Positions 55,714 to 64,000 of a DNA stretch of 64,000 bases are shown here, piece after piece; within the stretch, counting starts at the first letter, position 1, and every line of letters starts with the position of its first letter. The translations under genes and the position numbers were made by a program. Where the stretch lies: the NCBI GenBank assembly GCA_945874895.1, contig CAMCIC010000017.1, positions 1-64,000 of the forward strand, given 5' to 3'. The notes beneath the pieces were generated by a model. It had not been told where the DNA came from and did not search any database. It saw only the letters and a list, made by a program, of their open reading frames with translations. The stretch is from Akkermansia muciniphila (GTDB lineage Bacteria > Verrucomicrobiota > Verrucomicrobiia > Verrucomicrobiales > Akkermansiaceae).

Positions 55714-58700
55714 TCAGGGTTGAGTGACGCGCAGGCGCATGAAACGACGCGGTGTTCCGATGGGGACGCTGAGGGTGGCGGTCACTTGTTCGAAGCTCCC
55801 CATGTCTTGCACCGTTTCAGTGATGCCTGAGGCAGACCACGATGCGGCGGAAAGATCTGCGCTCCATTGCACCGTTCCGGTGACGCCAGTGATGTTTTTG
55901 GCACGCTGATACCGATAGGTCATTTGGTGGGAAGTGAATTGCATCGAGGCCCCACCCGCATTGCTGGATCCTGGATGCGTGCCTCCAAAATACTCTATCA
56001 GATTGCTCAGGCCATCGCCATCAGGATCGTCGCTCGCAGCGGTGAGCGAGAGTGACGGATAGAGCGATAGCCAAGCTGCATAGGTCTGCTGGGAGGCAAC
56101 GGGAACGCCGGTGAGTTTGACATCATCGATGCGAAATTGCGTTGTTGTGCTGGTTTGAGTGAACTTGATGCGCAAGTTGCTGGTCGAGGGGATGGTTCCG
56201 CTGGGACTCAATCTCGTCCATGTAGCGGTTCCTGATCCAGTGGCACGGGAGTAGGTCATAGGAGTGAAATTCACTCCATCGGCACTCACCGAGATGAGCA
56301 ATTCATTGTTTCCCGATGTGGTAGATTTCAGATGGCCCAAAGAAAGCGTTAGATTCGAAAAAGACGAGGTATTGATTCCCGAGATTTGAAAGAAGACCCC
56401 GTTCGTTTGGGCGATGAAGACATTTCCTCCGCCCGAAGATTCCGTATAGCCGGATGACACCAACGTGGATCTCACATCAGCCGTGCCTGAAAAAGCGAGG
56501 GATGGATTTTGAAAAACATTCGTAGCAATGCTGGTCGTCGTGCCCGGCGTTCCCATGTTTTCTGAAAAAATCACCAAGGGGTCGACGCTGGCAGGTTGGA
56601 TGGTGAGGATGAGGGCAGCACTGGTCTGCCCCGCAGCATTGGTCGCGCTTATGGTAACGTTGGAAGTCCCTGAGGCGAGGGGAGTGCCGGAAATCAGACC
56701 GGTAGTGGTGTTCACGTTCAAGCCAGTGGGCAATCCAGACGCTGCGTAGGATGTGGGTGAATGGGTGGCAGTGATTTGGTAAGTGAATGAGGATTGGACC
56801 TTGCCTGTGGCAGTCGATGCGCTGGTAATCACAGGTGCGATGCTGGAATTTGCAGTACCACCGGTAACGATCAGGGAATACACTTGGCTGCTTGTGGTGA
56901 GCGCTCCGTCCAGCGATACCGTGATCGTATAAGTGCCCGCTTGCGAGGGAGAGGCAATGAAGACCTGTTCGACGGTATCGACATTGTTTTTGCCGTTGAT
57001 GGCAGGGCTAGACATGGAAGCGGTGGTCCATGTGCCTACAAATGGCATCACATACGGTTGGTGGATGGTGATGCCATTCGGCGCGGTAATTTTCGCATCC
57101 AAATTGTGCAGCAAATTTGGGGTGCGGCTGTTGGCATTGGTCTGTGTGGCGCCTGCTGGTTCGGTCCAACAGAGCGTGGCTCGGATGGGGCTAATGCCAT
57201 CCCAGGTAAAGGTATGTGTTGCTGTGCTTGCGGCGCTGGTGATGGTGCCCTCGATGATTTTCGGCGCAGCTGAGCTATTTTTATGCGCCAGTAGCAGATC
57301 CGCAGCAGTTTTTACGTTCAGCAGACCCCAGCCGTAGGTGTAGTCGGGCCCAATAGGACCGCGGTCATCGGCGGTATGAATGAGCAGAGCTTTCAGTGAA
57401 CTGGCGCGCATCCGCTGTCCGGAAAATTCGCGAGCATAAAGTTGTTCGATCAAAATCGCCGAGCCAAGAGCGTTGGGAGTCGCCATGCTGGTGCCGTCAT
57501 ATGTGCCATCGTATGCAGAGTTATGGGTGGCAATCGATGAATACACTCCGACACCATTGGCGACGATATCTGGCTTGATACGCCCGTCATCACAAGGTCC
57601 GAGGCTAGAAAAACTGGCAATGGTGGCATTTGTGGGACTTCGTACACCACTTGACACAGCATCATTGACGGCTCCCACGGTCATGATGTTTTTTGCCAAA
57701 GCATTGAATGTGATGGATTGAAACCCTCCATGGACTGTGAGCAAATCTTGCTCATTTCCTGCTGCCCAAAAGGGGAGATAAAAGGGAAGGCTTGCCGCAA
57801 TCGCATCCACGGATGCGGCTTCTGCTTCATAACGTCCCATGTCCGCTGTGACTACGTCATAGCCGTAGGAGTGGTTTGACAATGGCAATCCCGTCGTGTC
57901 GATGGCGCTGACCGTGCCAGCGGCAGTCATTTCCGCGTAGTCGGCATCCCAATCGTAGGAGTCGATGCTCGTCGCGGGAGCCATTCCCTTCGCTGCGGTC
58001 TGCACACCAGAGGCTCCGATGGTGCCTGCCACATGAGTGGCATGATCGTCATTCGGAGCGAGAGAGTTTTTTTTCGTTACGCGACCTGTCAGTTCTTGAT
58101 GAGTGGAACGCACGGAACCACCGTCCCAAACGCCGACCTTGATGCCGCTGCCATTGAGGTTGTAGGGCGCTGGCAATAAAAGGTTCGCGCCAGTAGAAAT
58201 CGCGGCATTTTGATTTTTATGAGAGCGATACAGAGGATCATCCCCGCGAAAATCATAGAGAGTCGCCAATTTGTGGCCCGGGCCATCGATGCGCAGTGGC
58301 ACACCCAGTTTCCGTGCTTTCTCCTCAACGGCTGCTCTCTGTGTTTTTTGCAACTGCTGCATTTCCGCTACCACGCGCTGCCGCACCTGAGGGTCATTCA
58401 AGTCGGCATCTTTCAGGATGGTGGCCACGCTTTGATCTGGAGCGGCCAGTGCGCGGGTCGAGGAACCGCCCTTGGCTGGTGGATTCGATCTCGTAGCAGT
58501 GGGCAAGGAAGATGTGGTTGGCGAGGCAGGTTGGGCTGGATCGGCAGAAGCACTTTCATTCGCGATCGGGCGTTCCTTCATGGGGAAGCTTTGCTTGATG
58601 GGTTGGGTATCAGTGCCTCCATCCGCGACCTCGTTGTTCTCGGTTGCGGTGTGAGTCATGGAGAAAGAGCGACGGAACTTTTTGCCCATCATCAGGCTGA

Positions 58701-58752
58701 AAGTTAGGATGCCAAAAATCACGAGGGCGCGGAAAACAACACGCGTTGACAT
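55714..58752 (-). CDS. Large secreted subtilisin-like serine protease
   Basis: A 1012-residue protein. A signal/anchor segment ('RALVIFGILTFSLMM') is followed by a charged propeptide. The S8 protease domain has Asp210 ('VGVWDGG'), the His motif 'HATHVAG' (the usual HGTH Gly is Ala) and Ser422 in 'GTSMATP'. A pre-C-terminal beta domain, a putative Ig 'He_PIG' repeat ('GLPTGLNVNTTTGLISGTPLASGTS'), a beta-sandwich, and a C-terminal region with an EF-hand-like 'DDPDGDGLSNLIEYFGG' follow. The C-terminal segment resembles those on large exported verrucomicrobial proteins. It is divergent from opgG. Substrate is unknown. Confidence 0.92.
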   Translation of the reverse strand: MSTRVVFRALVIFGILTFSLMMGKKFRRSFSMTHTATENNEVADGGTDTQPIKQSFPMKERPIANESASADPAQPASPTTSSLPTATRSNPPAKGGSSTRALAAPDQSVATILKDADLNDPQVRQRVVAEMQQLQKTQRAAVEEKARKLGVPLRIDGPGHKLATLYDFRGDDPLYRSHKNQNAAISTGANLLLPAPYNLNGSGIKVGVWDGGSVRSTHQELTGRVTKKNSLAPNDDHATHVAGTIGASGVQTAAKGMAPATSIDSYDWDADYAEMTAAGTVSAIDTTGLPLSNHSYGYDVVTADMGRYEAEAASVDAIAASLPFYLPFWAAGNEQDLLTVHGGFQSITFNALAKNIMTVGAVNDAVSSGVRSPTNATIASFSSLGPCDDGRIKPDIVANGVGVYSSIATHNSAYDGTYDGTSMATPNALGSAILIEQLYAREFSGQRMRASSLKALLIHTADDRGPIGPDYTYGWGLLNVKTAADLLLAHKNSSAAPKIIEGTITSAASTATHTFTWDGISPIRATLCWTEPAGATQTNANSRTPNLLHNLDAKITAPNGITIHQPYVMPFVGTWTTASMSSPAINGKNNVDTVEQVFIASPSQAGTYTITVSLDGALTTSSQVYSLIVTGGTANSSIAPVITSASTATGKVQSSFTYQITATHSPTSYAASGLPTGLNVNTTTGLISGTPLASGTSNVTISATNAAGQTSAALILTIQPASVDPLVIFSENMGTPGTTTSIATNVFQNPSLAFSGTADVRSTLVSSGYTESSGGGNVFIAQTNGVFFQISGINTSSFSNLTLSLGHLKSTTSGNNELLISVSADGVNFTPMTYSRATGSGTATWTRLSPSGTIPSTSNLRIKFTQTSTTTQFRIDDVKLTGVPVASQQTYAAWLSLYPSLSLTAASDDPDGDGLSNLIEYFGGTHPGSSNAGGASMQFTSHQMTYRYQRAKNITGVTGTVQWSADLSAASWSASGITETVQDMGSFEQVTATLSVPIGTPRRFMRLRVTQP

Positions 58753-58950
58753 GGTGAGTATCGAAATCTCTTCGACCGACGATCTGTTAGCAAACCGAAA
58801 AAGTGAGATCCGTGTGCGGGAGTGAAATTGTCACACAAACGATTCCCATCCCGATCCATTTGCAGATGTTTCTGCCGATGACTGCGCGGGTTCCTGCTGC
58901 AAGCATTCTCTTGACCTTGGCGAGAGATTTTGTCATTTTCATCCAGCGCC

Positions 58951-60501
58951 ATGTTACACCCTCTTGTTGCCTCTTTCGGTATCGTATGCATTTTGCCACT
59001 GACTTTGCAGGCATGGGAGCGTGAAGACATCCGCTTCTCAAAGATTGAGGAGAAAGCCCGCGACTTGGCGGCCAAGCCCTACGTGGCGCCCAACAAGGAA
59101 GGCTTGCCCGGATGGATGAAGTCGCTGAGTTACGATCAATACCGTGACATTCGTTTCCGATTGGATCGTTCGCTGTGGGCATCGGATCAGAGCAAATTCC
59201 GCGCGCAGTTTTTCCATCCCGGCTATCTTTTCCGCGAGCCTGTGATCATGAACGAGTTCACCGATACACATCAGCAGGAAATCCGCTTCTCGCAAGACTA
59301 CTTCGAGTATGGTCCGCTGGTGACCGACCATGCCGAAGAGCGAGGGGATTCAGGGTATGCGGGCTTCAAGATCATCAATGATTTTCATGGCAAAGGAGTG
59401 ATTGATGAGCTTGCGGTTTTTCAGGGTGCGAGTTACTGGCGCGCGCTGGGAAAAAATGCCCGCTATGGGCTTTCCGCGCGGGGTTTGGCCATCGACACGG
59501 GTGCCGAAGACAAGCCGGAGGAGTTCCCGCGATTCACAGAGTTCTGGTTGGGCAAACCTAAGCCAGGGGATTCGCGGGTCGAGCTTTTTGCTTTGCTTGA
59601 CAGTCCATCCGTGGCCGGAGCCTATCGCATTTTTATCACTCCCGGAGAGGATACGATCATGGAAGTGCGCTCGGTGCTTTTCCCTCGCACCGTGATCAAA
59701 CGTTTTGGCGTGGCGCCTTTATCGAGCATGTATTGGTTCGGAGAAAACTCGAAGCGCCGCTTCGATGACTTCCGTCCGGAGGTTCATGATTCGGATGGTT
59801 TGGCCATTCACATGGCCAGCGGCGAGAGGGTCTGGCGTCCGATTGCCAACGACAGTGGACGCCTTGATTTCAGTTTCTTTTCCGCCGATCACGTCAAGGG
59901 TTTCGGTCTTGCGCAACGCGACCGCCGTTTCGCCGCATACGAAGACGGTGAAGCGGCCTATGACGTGCGGCCGTCTGTATGGATCGAGCCCACCAACCAC
60001 TGGGGCAAAGGTAAGGTCATGTTGATGGAAATCCCGACAGTGCGCGAGCTGGATGACAACATTGTTGCCACCTGGGTGCCTGATGAAGCACCGCAGCCGG
60101 GAAAACGCTATGAGTTTTGTTACAAACAGCGCTGGACACTCCAAGGCGATGTCGCTGGTGCTGGGGGTCATGTAGTCGCCACTCGCACTGGTGTCCATGA
60201 GTGGGAGCCGGACCAGCGAACGATGATCGTGGAATTCAAGGGTGGACTGCTCGATGCGGTGAAAGATCCTTCTGAACTTAAGCCTGTGGTGGAGATTTGT
60301 GGGGATGCGGCTGCGAAATTGAAAATCAAGTTTTCTGACGTTCAACAAATGGAAGGCGGTCGTTGGCGGGCAAGCTTCCGCCTGGCGCCGGCGCAAGAAG
60401 GCGGCAAGTTATCAGAGGTGGGACCAGCGGAAATGCGCTGCTGTTTGAAAAAAGGCGAAGATTTTGTGACGGAGACATGGGTATATCGCATCCAGCCATA
60501 A
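58951..60501 (+). CDS. opgG: Periplasmic glucan biosynthesis protein OpgG/MdoG
   Basis: A 516-residue periplasmic protein acting in the synthesis of osmoregulated periplasmic glucans. The ATG at 58951 gives the signal peptide 'MLHPLVASFGIVCILPLTLQA'. 'YDQYRDIRFRLDRSLW', 'RGLAIDTGAEDKPEEFPRF', 'SMYWFGENSKR' and 'KGFGLAQRDR' are typical of MdoG/MdoD. It overlaps the next gene by 25 bp and precedes opgH, its functional partner. OpgD is not present, so this protein may cover both roles. Confidence 0.94.
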   Translation: MLHPLVASFGIVCILPLTLQAWEREDIRFSKIEEKARDLAAKPYVAPNKEGLPGWMKSLSYDQYRDIRFRLDRSLWASDQSKFRAQFFHPGYLFREPVIMNEFTDTHQQEIRFSQDYFEYGPLVTDHAEERGDSGYAGFKIINDFHGKGVIDELAVFQGASYWRALGKNARYGLSARGLAIDTGAEDKPEEFPRFTEFWLGKPKPGDSRVELFALLDSPSVAGAYRIFITPGEDTIMEVRSVLFPRTVIKRFGVAPLSSMYWFGENSKRRFDDFRPEVHDSDGLAIHMASGERVWRPIANDSGRLDFSFFSADHVKGFGLAQRDRRFAAYEDGEAAYDVRPSVWIEPTNHWGKGKVMLMEIPTVRELDDNIVATWVPDEAPQPGKRYEFCYKQRWTLQGDVAGAGGHVVATRTGVHEWEPDQRTMIVEFKGGLLDAVKDPSELKPVVEICGDAAAKLKIKFSDVQQMEGGRWRASFRLAPAQEGGKLSEVGPAEMRCCLKKGEDFVTETWVYRIQP

Positions 60502-61067
60502 GCACCTTGCGTCCGCTCAGCGAGACCGAACTTGCCGAGTGGGAAGAGGCTTACATTTCTGTAGAGTGCTACCTGCGGGCTCTGCAGTTGAGGAACCGTC
60601 TGCTCGTTGCCGACATGGTGCGTGCGATTCTTTTCCGTGCGTCTGACCGTCAGGCGCATGAGCCGGATAAAGTGCCGCGCGTTCTTGCCATGGAGGAAAC
60701 ACTCAAGGCCGTGGCTGACTGGACATCGAACGTTCTGAATGAGGAATTGCAGGACAACCGGCTCGCTGCTCGTGGACGTCTCGCGCTATTGCTGGCGGAT
60801 ATGCCGGGCAAGTGGCAGCCGGTGTTTCTAGCGCAGGCGCCGTGGCCGGAACCATTCGTTCAGAAAATGCGCTCTTCCTACCTTGCCGCAGGTCCGCAGT
60901 TTGCCGCGCTCACCATGACGCCTCAGCCTCTGGAATTGAATGCGATTGGCAGCGGTGCGGCTCAATGGTTTGGCATGATGGAGCGACGACCCTTGCTCAA
61001 AAAAATCTATCGTCTCGGAATCTTCCTACTGCTCGCTGCCGCAGGTTGGCTCATTTGGAAAGGATAA
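60477..61067 (+). CDS. Membrane-anchored protein between opgG and opgH, unknown
   Basis: A 196-residue protein from the ATG at 60477, which lies inside the end of opgG and has GGAG two bases in front. The N-terminal 170 residues are mainly helical and soluble ('ELAEWEEAYISVECYLRALQLRNRLLVADMVRAILF' region), and one C-terminal membrane segment ('RLGIFLLLAAAGWLIWKG') tail-anchors it. opgH starts 3 bp after its stop, so the three genes are co-translated. It may be an accessory factor of glucan synthesis. No family is recognised. Confidence 0.75.
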   Translation: MGISHPAISTLRPLSETELAEWEEAYISVECYLRALQLRNRLLVADMVRAILFRASDRQAHEPDKVPRVLAMEETLKAVADWTSNVLNEELQDNRLAARGRLALLLADMPGKWQPVFLAQAPWPEPFVQKMRSSYLAAGPQFAALTMTPQPLELNAIGSGAAQWFGMMERRPLLKKIYRLGIFLLLAAAGWLIWKG

Positions 61068-61070
61068 GGT

Positions 61071-63317
61071 ATGGAGCACAAGAACACTTCACTGGATCAT
61101 GGTCATGGCGAGCATGCGACATTTGCGCATGTGGTTGACGCTTCCGCTTTCTCGGGAAAGACCACCCGCCTGCTTGATGCTGACTTGCCCCCTCCGATCT
61201 CGCCACCGGCCTGCGCACCCGCGCTGGTCAGTCGCTTCCGTGTGACTCTGCGGCGGCTGTTTTTCTTCGGTTCGGTGATCTGTGTGAACCTGATCGCCGT
61301 GTTGTGGATGGCCGATCTTTTTTACCGTCAAGGATTTCATAATTCCCATTTCCTAATTCTCGCTATTTTTGCCCTGTTGAATGGCCTCTTGGTATTGGGA
61401 TCTTTTCATGCCCTGGCCGGGGTGTGGGACTGGATGTTTTCTTGGCGCACAGTGCGCATCACCCGACTCACGGAAAAACAAGAGGGACCACTGGGGCATC
61501 GCTATGCCGTGGTCATGCCCGTTTACAATGAGGACATCGTCAAAGTCTGCGCGCGCGTGGAGGCGATCTATCGGTCCATCGAGGCCACTGGGCAATTGGC
61601 TTTCTTCGATTTTTTCATTCTCAGTGATACCACCCAGCTTGCACTCTGGGTGGAGGAGGAGGTTGCCTGGACCAATCTATGCCGCAAGCTGAATGCCTTC
61701 GGCAGGATCTTTTACCGTCGACGTCGCATCAATGAGAATCGCAAGGCGGGCAACATTGGAGATTTCGTCAAAACCTGGGGCGGTCGTTACGAGGGGATGT
61801 TGGTGTTGGATGCCGATAGCTTGATGGAGGGGCGTGACATTGTGACGATGGCACGTTTGATGGATGCCAGCCCTCGTTTGGGAATTCTGCAAACTCCTCC
61901 GAAGTTGATTCGCGGAGCCTCGGTATTCACCCGATTGCAACAATTCGCCATGCGTGTCTATGGGCCGCTGTTCATTCGAGGATTGAATTTTTGGCAACTC
62001 GGCCAAGGGAGCTACTGGGGGCACAATGCTCTGATCCGTGTGAAGCCGTTTTCCGAATTTTGTGAACTGCCCGCGCTGCCTGGCAAAGAGCCCTTCGGCG
62101 GGAAAATCCTTAGTCATGATTTCGTGGAAGCTGCCCTGATGGTCAAGGCTGGCTGGGAGGTTTGGCTGGCTTGGGATCTGGAAGGCACGTATGAAGAAGC
62201 GCCGCCCACATTGATCGATCACTTGAAGCGTGACCGTCGCTGGTGCCAAGGCAATCTCCAGCATCTCTGGTTGGTCTTTGCCCGAGGTTTTCCCTTTCCC
62301 TGCCGGGCTCACCTTTTCATGGGCATCATGGCCTACCTCGGCAGTCCGGTATGGTTCCTGTTTCTACTGATCAGCACATGGGTGGCATGGGATTTCCGCA
62401 CCAGCAATTTGAGTCAACTGCCTTACGACGGCTATGTTGCCAAATATCTAGGTTTGAGCGGCTCAGAGCAGGCTTGGTATTTGGCCGGAATGGTGCTGAC
62501 ACTTTTGTTTATGCCCAAGGTATTGGCCTATGTGGGAACCGCATTGCATCCACGGCGCCGGAAAAGTTTTGGCAATTTTTTCGCTCTTACCATTGGTGTG
62601 TTGATGGAGGCGCTATTGTCCGCACTGCTCGCGCCCTCAATCATGGTATCTCACACGCTCATGGTTCTGGGCATGGTTTTAGGACGATCTGTGAACTGGG
62701 GCAATCAAACGCGCGAAACCGATGGCACTCCATGGTGGGAAGCCATCCGTTACCATGGTCCCGCGATGGCATTGGGCGTGGCCTGGTCGGCCCTCGCTTA
62801 CTTCATCGGCTGGTCGTTTTTCCTTTGGATGACCCCGATTCTTGCTGGTTTGATTCTCTCCGCCGTAGTTTCTGTGTTGACGAGCCGCACGCGCTACGGG
62901 GGCGCATTGTTGCGCCACAAGATTCTGGCAACGCCTGAAGAAATCCATCCGCCCAATGTCATGTGTTTGGCCGATGGAGCCGTGGCCGCCGTGGACGCGG
63001 CGCTGACAGCTCACGCCTCTGCGCGCGAAGGAGTGGTGGCCGCCGTCGTTGACCCGTATGTCAATGGTGTTCACGTCTCTCTGCTCGAAGCGGAAGCCGA
63101 TCCATTCCCAGAGGCTTTGATGGAGAAATGGTTGTCCGAAGGACCGGATTGTCTCAACAAGCAGGAAATGGCGGAAGTGATGTATAGTCCGCAAGCAATG
63201 TTGCAGATGCATCGCAGCGTGTGGTCGCGTCCTTTTGAACAAATGCATCTGCAGTGGAGTCGCGCAGTGGAAAGTTATCGTACGCGCTTGGAGGACTTTA
63301 CTGGTGCTGATGTCTGA
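61071..63317 (+). CDS. opgH: Glucan glucosyltransferase OpgH/MdoH
   Basis: A 748-residue inner-membrane family GT2 enzyme that polymerises periplasmic glucans from UDP-glucose. Several N-terminal membrane helices precede the GT2 domain with 'AVVMPVYNEDI', 'FILSDTT', 'RRRINENRKAGNIGDF', 'LVLDADSLMEG' (the D-x-D), and 'LKRDRRWCQGNLQHL' (the Q/RxxRW motif). More membrane helices follow. It is slightly shorter than E. coli OpgH (about 847 residues), mostly in the termini. It is in an operon with opgG and a small unknown gene. Confidence 0.95.
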   Translation: MEHKNTSLDHGHGEHATFAHVVDASAFSGKTTRLLDADLPPPISPPACAPALVSRFRVTLRRLFFFGSVICVNLIAVLWMADLFYRQGFHNSHFLILAIFALLNGLLVLGSFHALAGVWDWMFSWRTVRITRLTEKQEGPLGHRYAVVMPVYNEDIVKVCARVEAIYRSIEATGQLAFFDFFILSDTTQLALWVEEEVAWTNLCRKLNAFGRIFYRRRRINENRKAGNIGDFVKTWGGRYEGMLVLDADSLMEGRDIVTMARLMDASPRLGILQTPPKLIRGASVFTRLQQFAMRVYGPLFIRGLNFWQLGQGSYWGHNALIRVKPFSEFCELPALPGKEPFGGKILSHDFVEAALMVKAGWEVWLAWDLEGTYEEAPPTLIDHLKRDRRWCQGNLQHLWLVFARGFPFPCRAHLFMGIMAYLGSPVWFLFLLISTWVAWDFRTSNLSQLPYDGYVAKYLGLSGSEQAWYLAGMVLTLLFMPKVLAYVGTALHPRRRKSFGNFFALTIGVLMEALLSALLAPSIMVSHTLMVLGMVLGRSVNWGNQTRETDGTPWWEAIRYHGPAMALGVAWSALAYFIGWSFFLWMTPILAGLILSAVVSVLTSRTRYGGALLRHKILATPEEIHPPNVMCLADGAVAAVDAALTAHASAREGVVAAVVDPYVNGVHVSLLEAEADPFPEALMEKWLSEGPDCLNKQEMAEVMYSPQAMLQMHRSVWSRPFEQMHLQWSRAVESYRTRLEDFTGADV

Positions 63318-63376
63318 ACCGGGCCTTTGACGAGGACTGGCGCTTGCACTTTGGGCAAACCCGTCCATCTTTCGGT

Positions 63377-64000
63377 ATGCGCGCTCTTCGCTTCATTCAA
63401 CTTTTTCGTATGATCTTCGGTCCCGTGGATAAACTGGATCCGCGGAAAATCGAAAGCATGGGTTTGTTGGCTGTAAAAATCGCCCAGATGTATGCGATCC
63501 GCGCGGATTTGTTAGGTCCCGAAAAAACCGCGAAGCTCAGCGGATTCTATGAGGAAGCGAGTCCGATGGCGGCGGGAGAATTTCTCGCGACCGTGAAGCG
63601 CGAGGCCCCCGCACGGTTTTGGGACGATTTGGATCATCTGGAGGAAACACCGCTGGCCGTCGCTTCGCTGGGGCAGGTCCACCGCGGACGACTCAAGAAC
63701 GGTGATGCCATTGTGGTGAAGGTTCTGCGTCAGGATCACGCCGCGGAATTCCAGCGGGATGTGGCGGCGGTCAGACTGCTGGCAAAAACCTCCTTGTTTT
63801 TTTACCCACCTCTGCAGCGTCTGGCTGATCCGCTCGGCACGCTCGAAACGATTCGCCGCACTACCGTGACGGAAATGAATCTGTTAGCCGAATCCGATGG
63901 CACCGAGGAAATGATACGCCTGCGTGATGAAGGCATGGCCACCCTGCCTCATTTGGAAAAATTGGCGTTTCCCAAGATCTATCGGGAATATTCGAATGCG
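63377..64000 (+). CDS. ABC1/UbiB-family atypical kinase (partial)
   Basis: A frame of 208 codons is open to the right edge. 'LLAVKIAQMYAIRADLLGPE' corresponds to the family KxGQ segment (here K-I-A-Q), 'AVASLGQVHRGRLKNG' to the Ala-rich nucleotide loop, and 'VVKVLRQ' to the strand with the conserved Lys. 'VTEMNLLAESDGTEEM' is also typical. These proteins support quinone synthesis or membrane lipid metabolism. It follows opgH by 59 bp on the same strand. The C-terminal catalytic part is off the window. Confidence 0.82.
   Translation, partial: MRALRFIQLFRMIFGPVDKLDPRKIESMGLLAVKIAQMYAIRADLLGPEKTAKLSGFYEEASPMAAGEFLATVKREAPARFWDDLDHLEETPLAVASLGQVHRGRLKNGDAIVVKVLRQDHAAEFQRDVAAVRLLAKTSLFFYPPLQRLADPLGTLETIRRTTVTEMNLLAESDGTEEMIRLRDEGMATLPHLEKLAFPKIYREYSNA

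Overview
The window is a bacterial chromosome segment that reads as a member of the Verrucomicrobiota (PVC superphylum). The basis is the gene mix: three secreted sulfatases, a DUF1549/DUF1553 plus DUF1501 pair, a Gfo/Idh/MocA oxidoreductase beside a sulfatase, a GspE/PilC-type pair without local pilins, and an RRM protein with a glycine-rich tail. Assignment below phylum is not attempted. No rRNA, tRNA or CRISPR array was recognised.

Layout. 1-150: right end of an IS3-family (IS150-like) element, which has cut off the 3' end of the adjacent sulfatase gene. 134-8520: carbohydrate and surface genes (sulfatase, alpha/beta hydrolase, Gfo/Idh/MocA oxidoreductase, stand-alone DsbD alpha-like domain, Bcp peroxiredoxin, secreted beta-propeller-like protein, lipoprotein aldose 1-epimerase), ending with an 82-residue protein built of three Cys/His repeats. 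8574-12225 (minus): GspF- and GspE-type genes and an RRM protein. 12488-20910 (plus): an unknown secreted protein, an acyltransferase-like/acyl-ligase fusion, a sulfatase-SGNH esterase fusion, NagA, and a GT4 glycosyltransferase fused to an LpxH-like phosphoesterase. 21088-22431: a small regulator/nucleotidyltransferase cassette lying between the 3' end of that last gene and a second, 96% identical copy of the same 3' end. 22508-26770: the DUF1553/DUF1501 pair. 26877-27303: an antitoxin with a decayed toxin. 27511-42813: DsbD, NagB, SirB1-like protein, aldo/keto reductase, a third sulfatase, a phosphate transporter with its DUF47 partner, an MFS transporter, PanD, MurG and several small unknowns.

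43045-54879 is core: rpmE, nusA-infB-rbfA (no rimP upstream), a TIM-barrel isomerase, a beta-CASP RNase-like protein, then purD-pyrR-orf-pyrB-pyrC, which joins purine and pyrimidine synthesis in one transcription unit. 54952-64000 holds a DUF2256/DUF3253 protein, a DUF2891 pseudogene with an in-frame stop, a large subtilase, an opgG-orf-opgH osmoregulated periplasmic glucan operon, and the start of an ABC1/UbiB-family kinase.

Taken together, the sulfatases, the sulfatase-esterase fusion, NagA and NagB suggest use of sulfated and acetylated amino-sugar polysaccharides. The mobile-element scars (IS end, duplicated gene 3' end, broken toxin, DUF2891 relic) show ongoing turnover around this set. 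All functional calls rest on reading motifs by eye; no database search was run.
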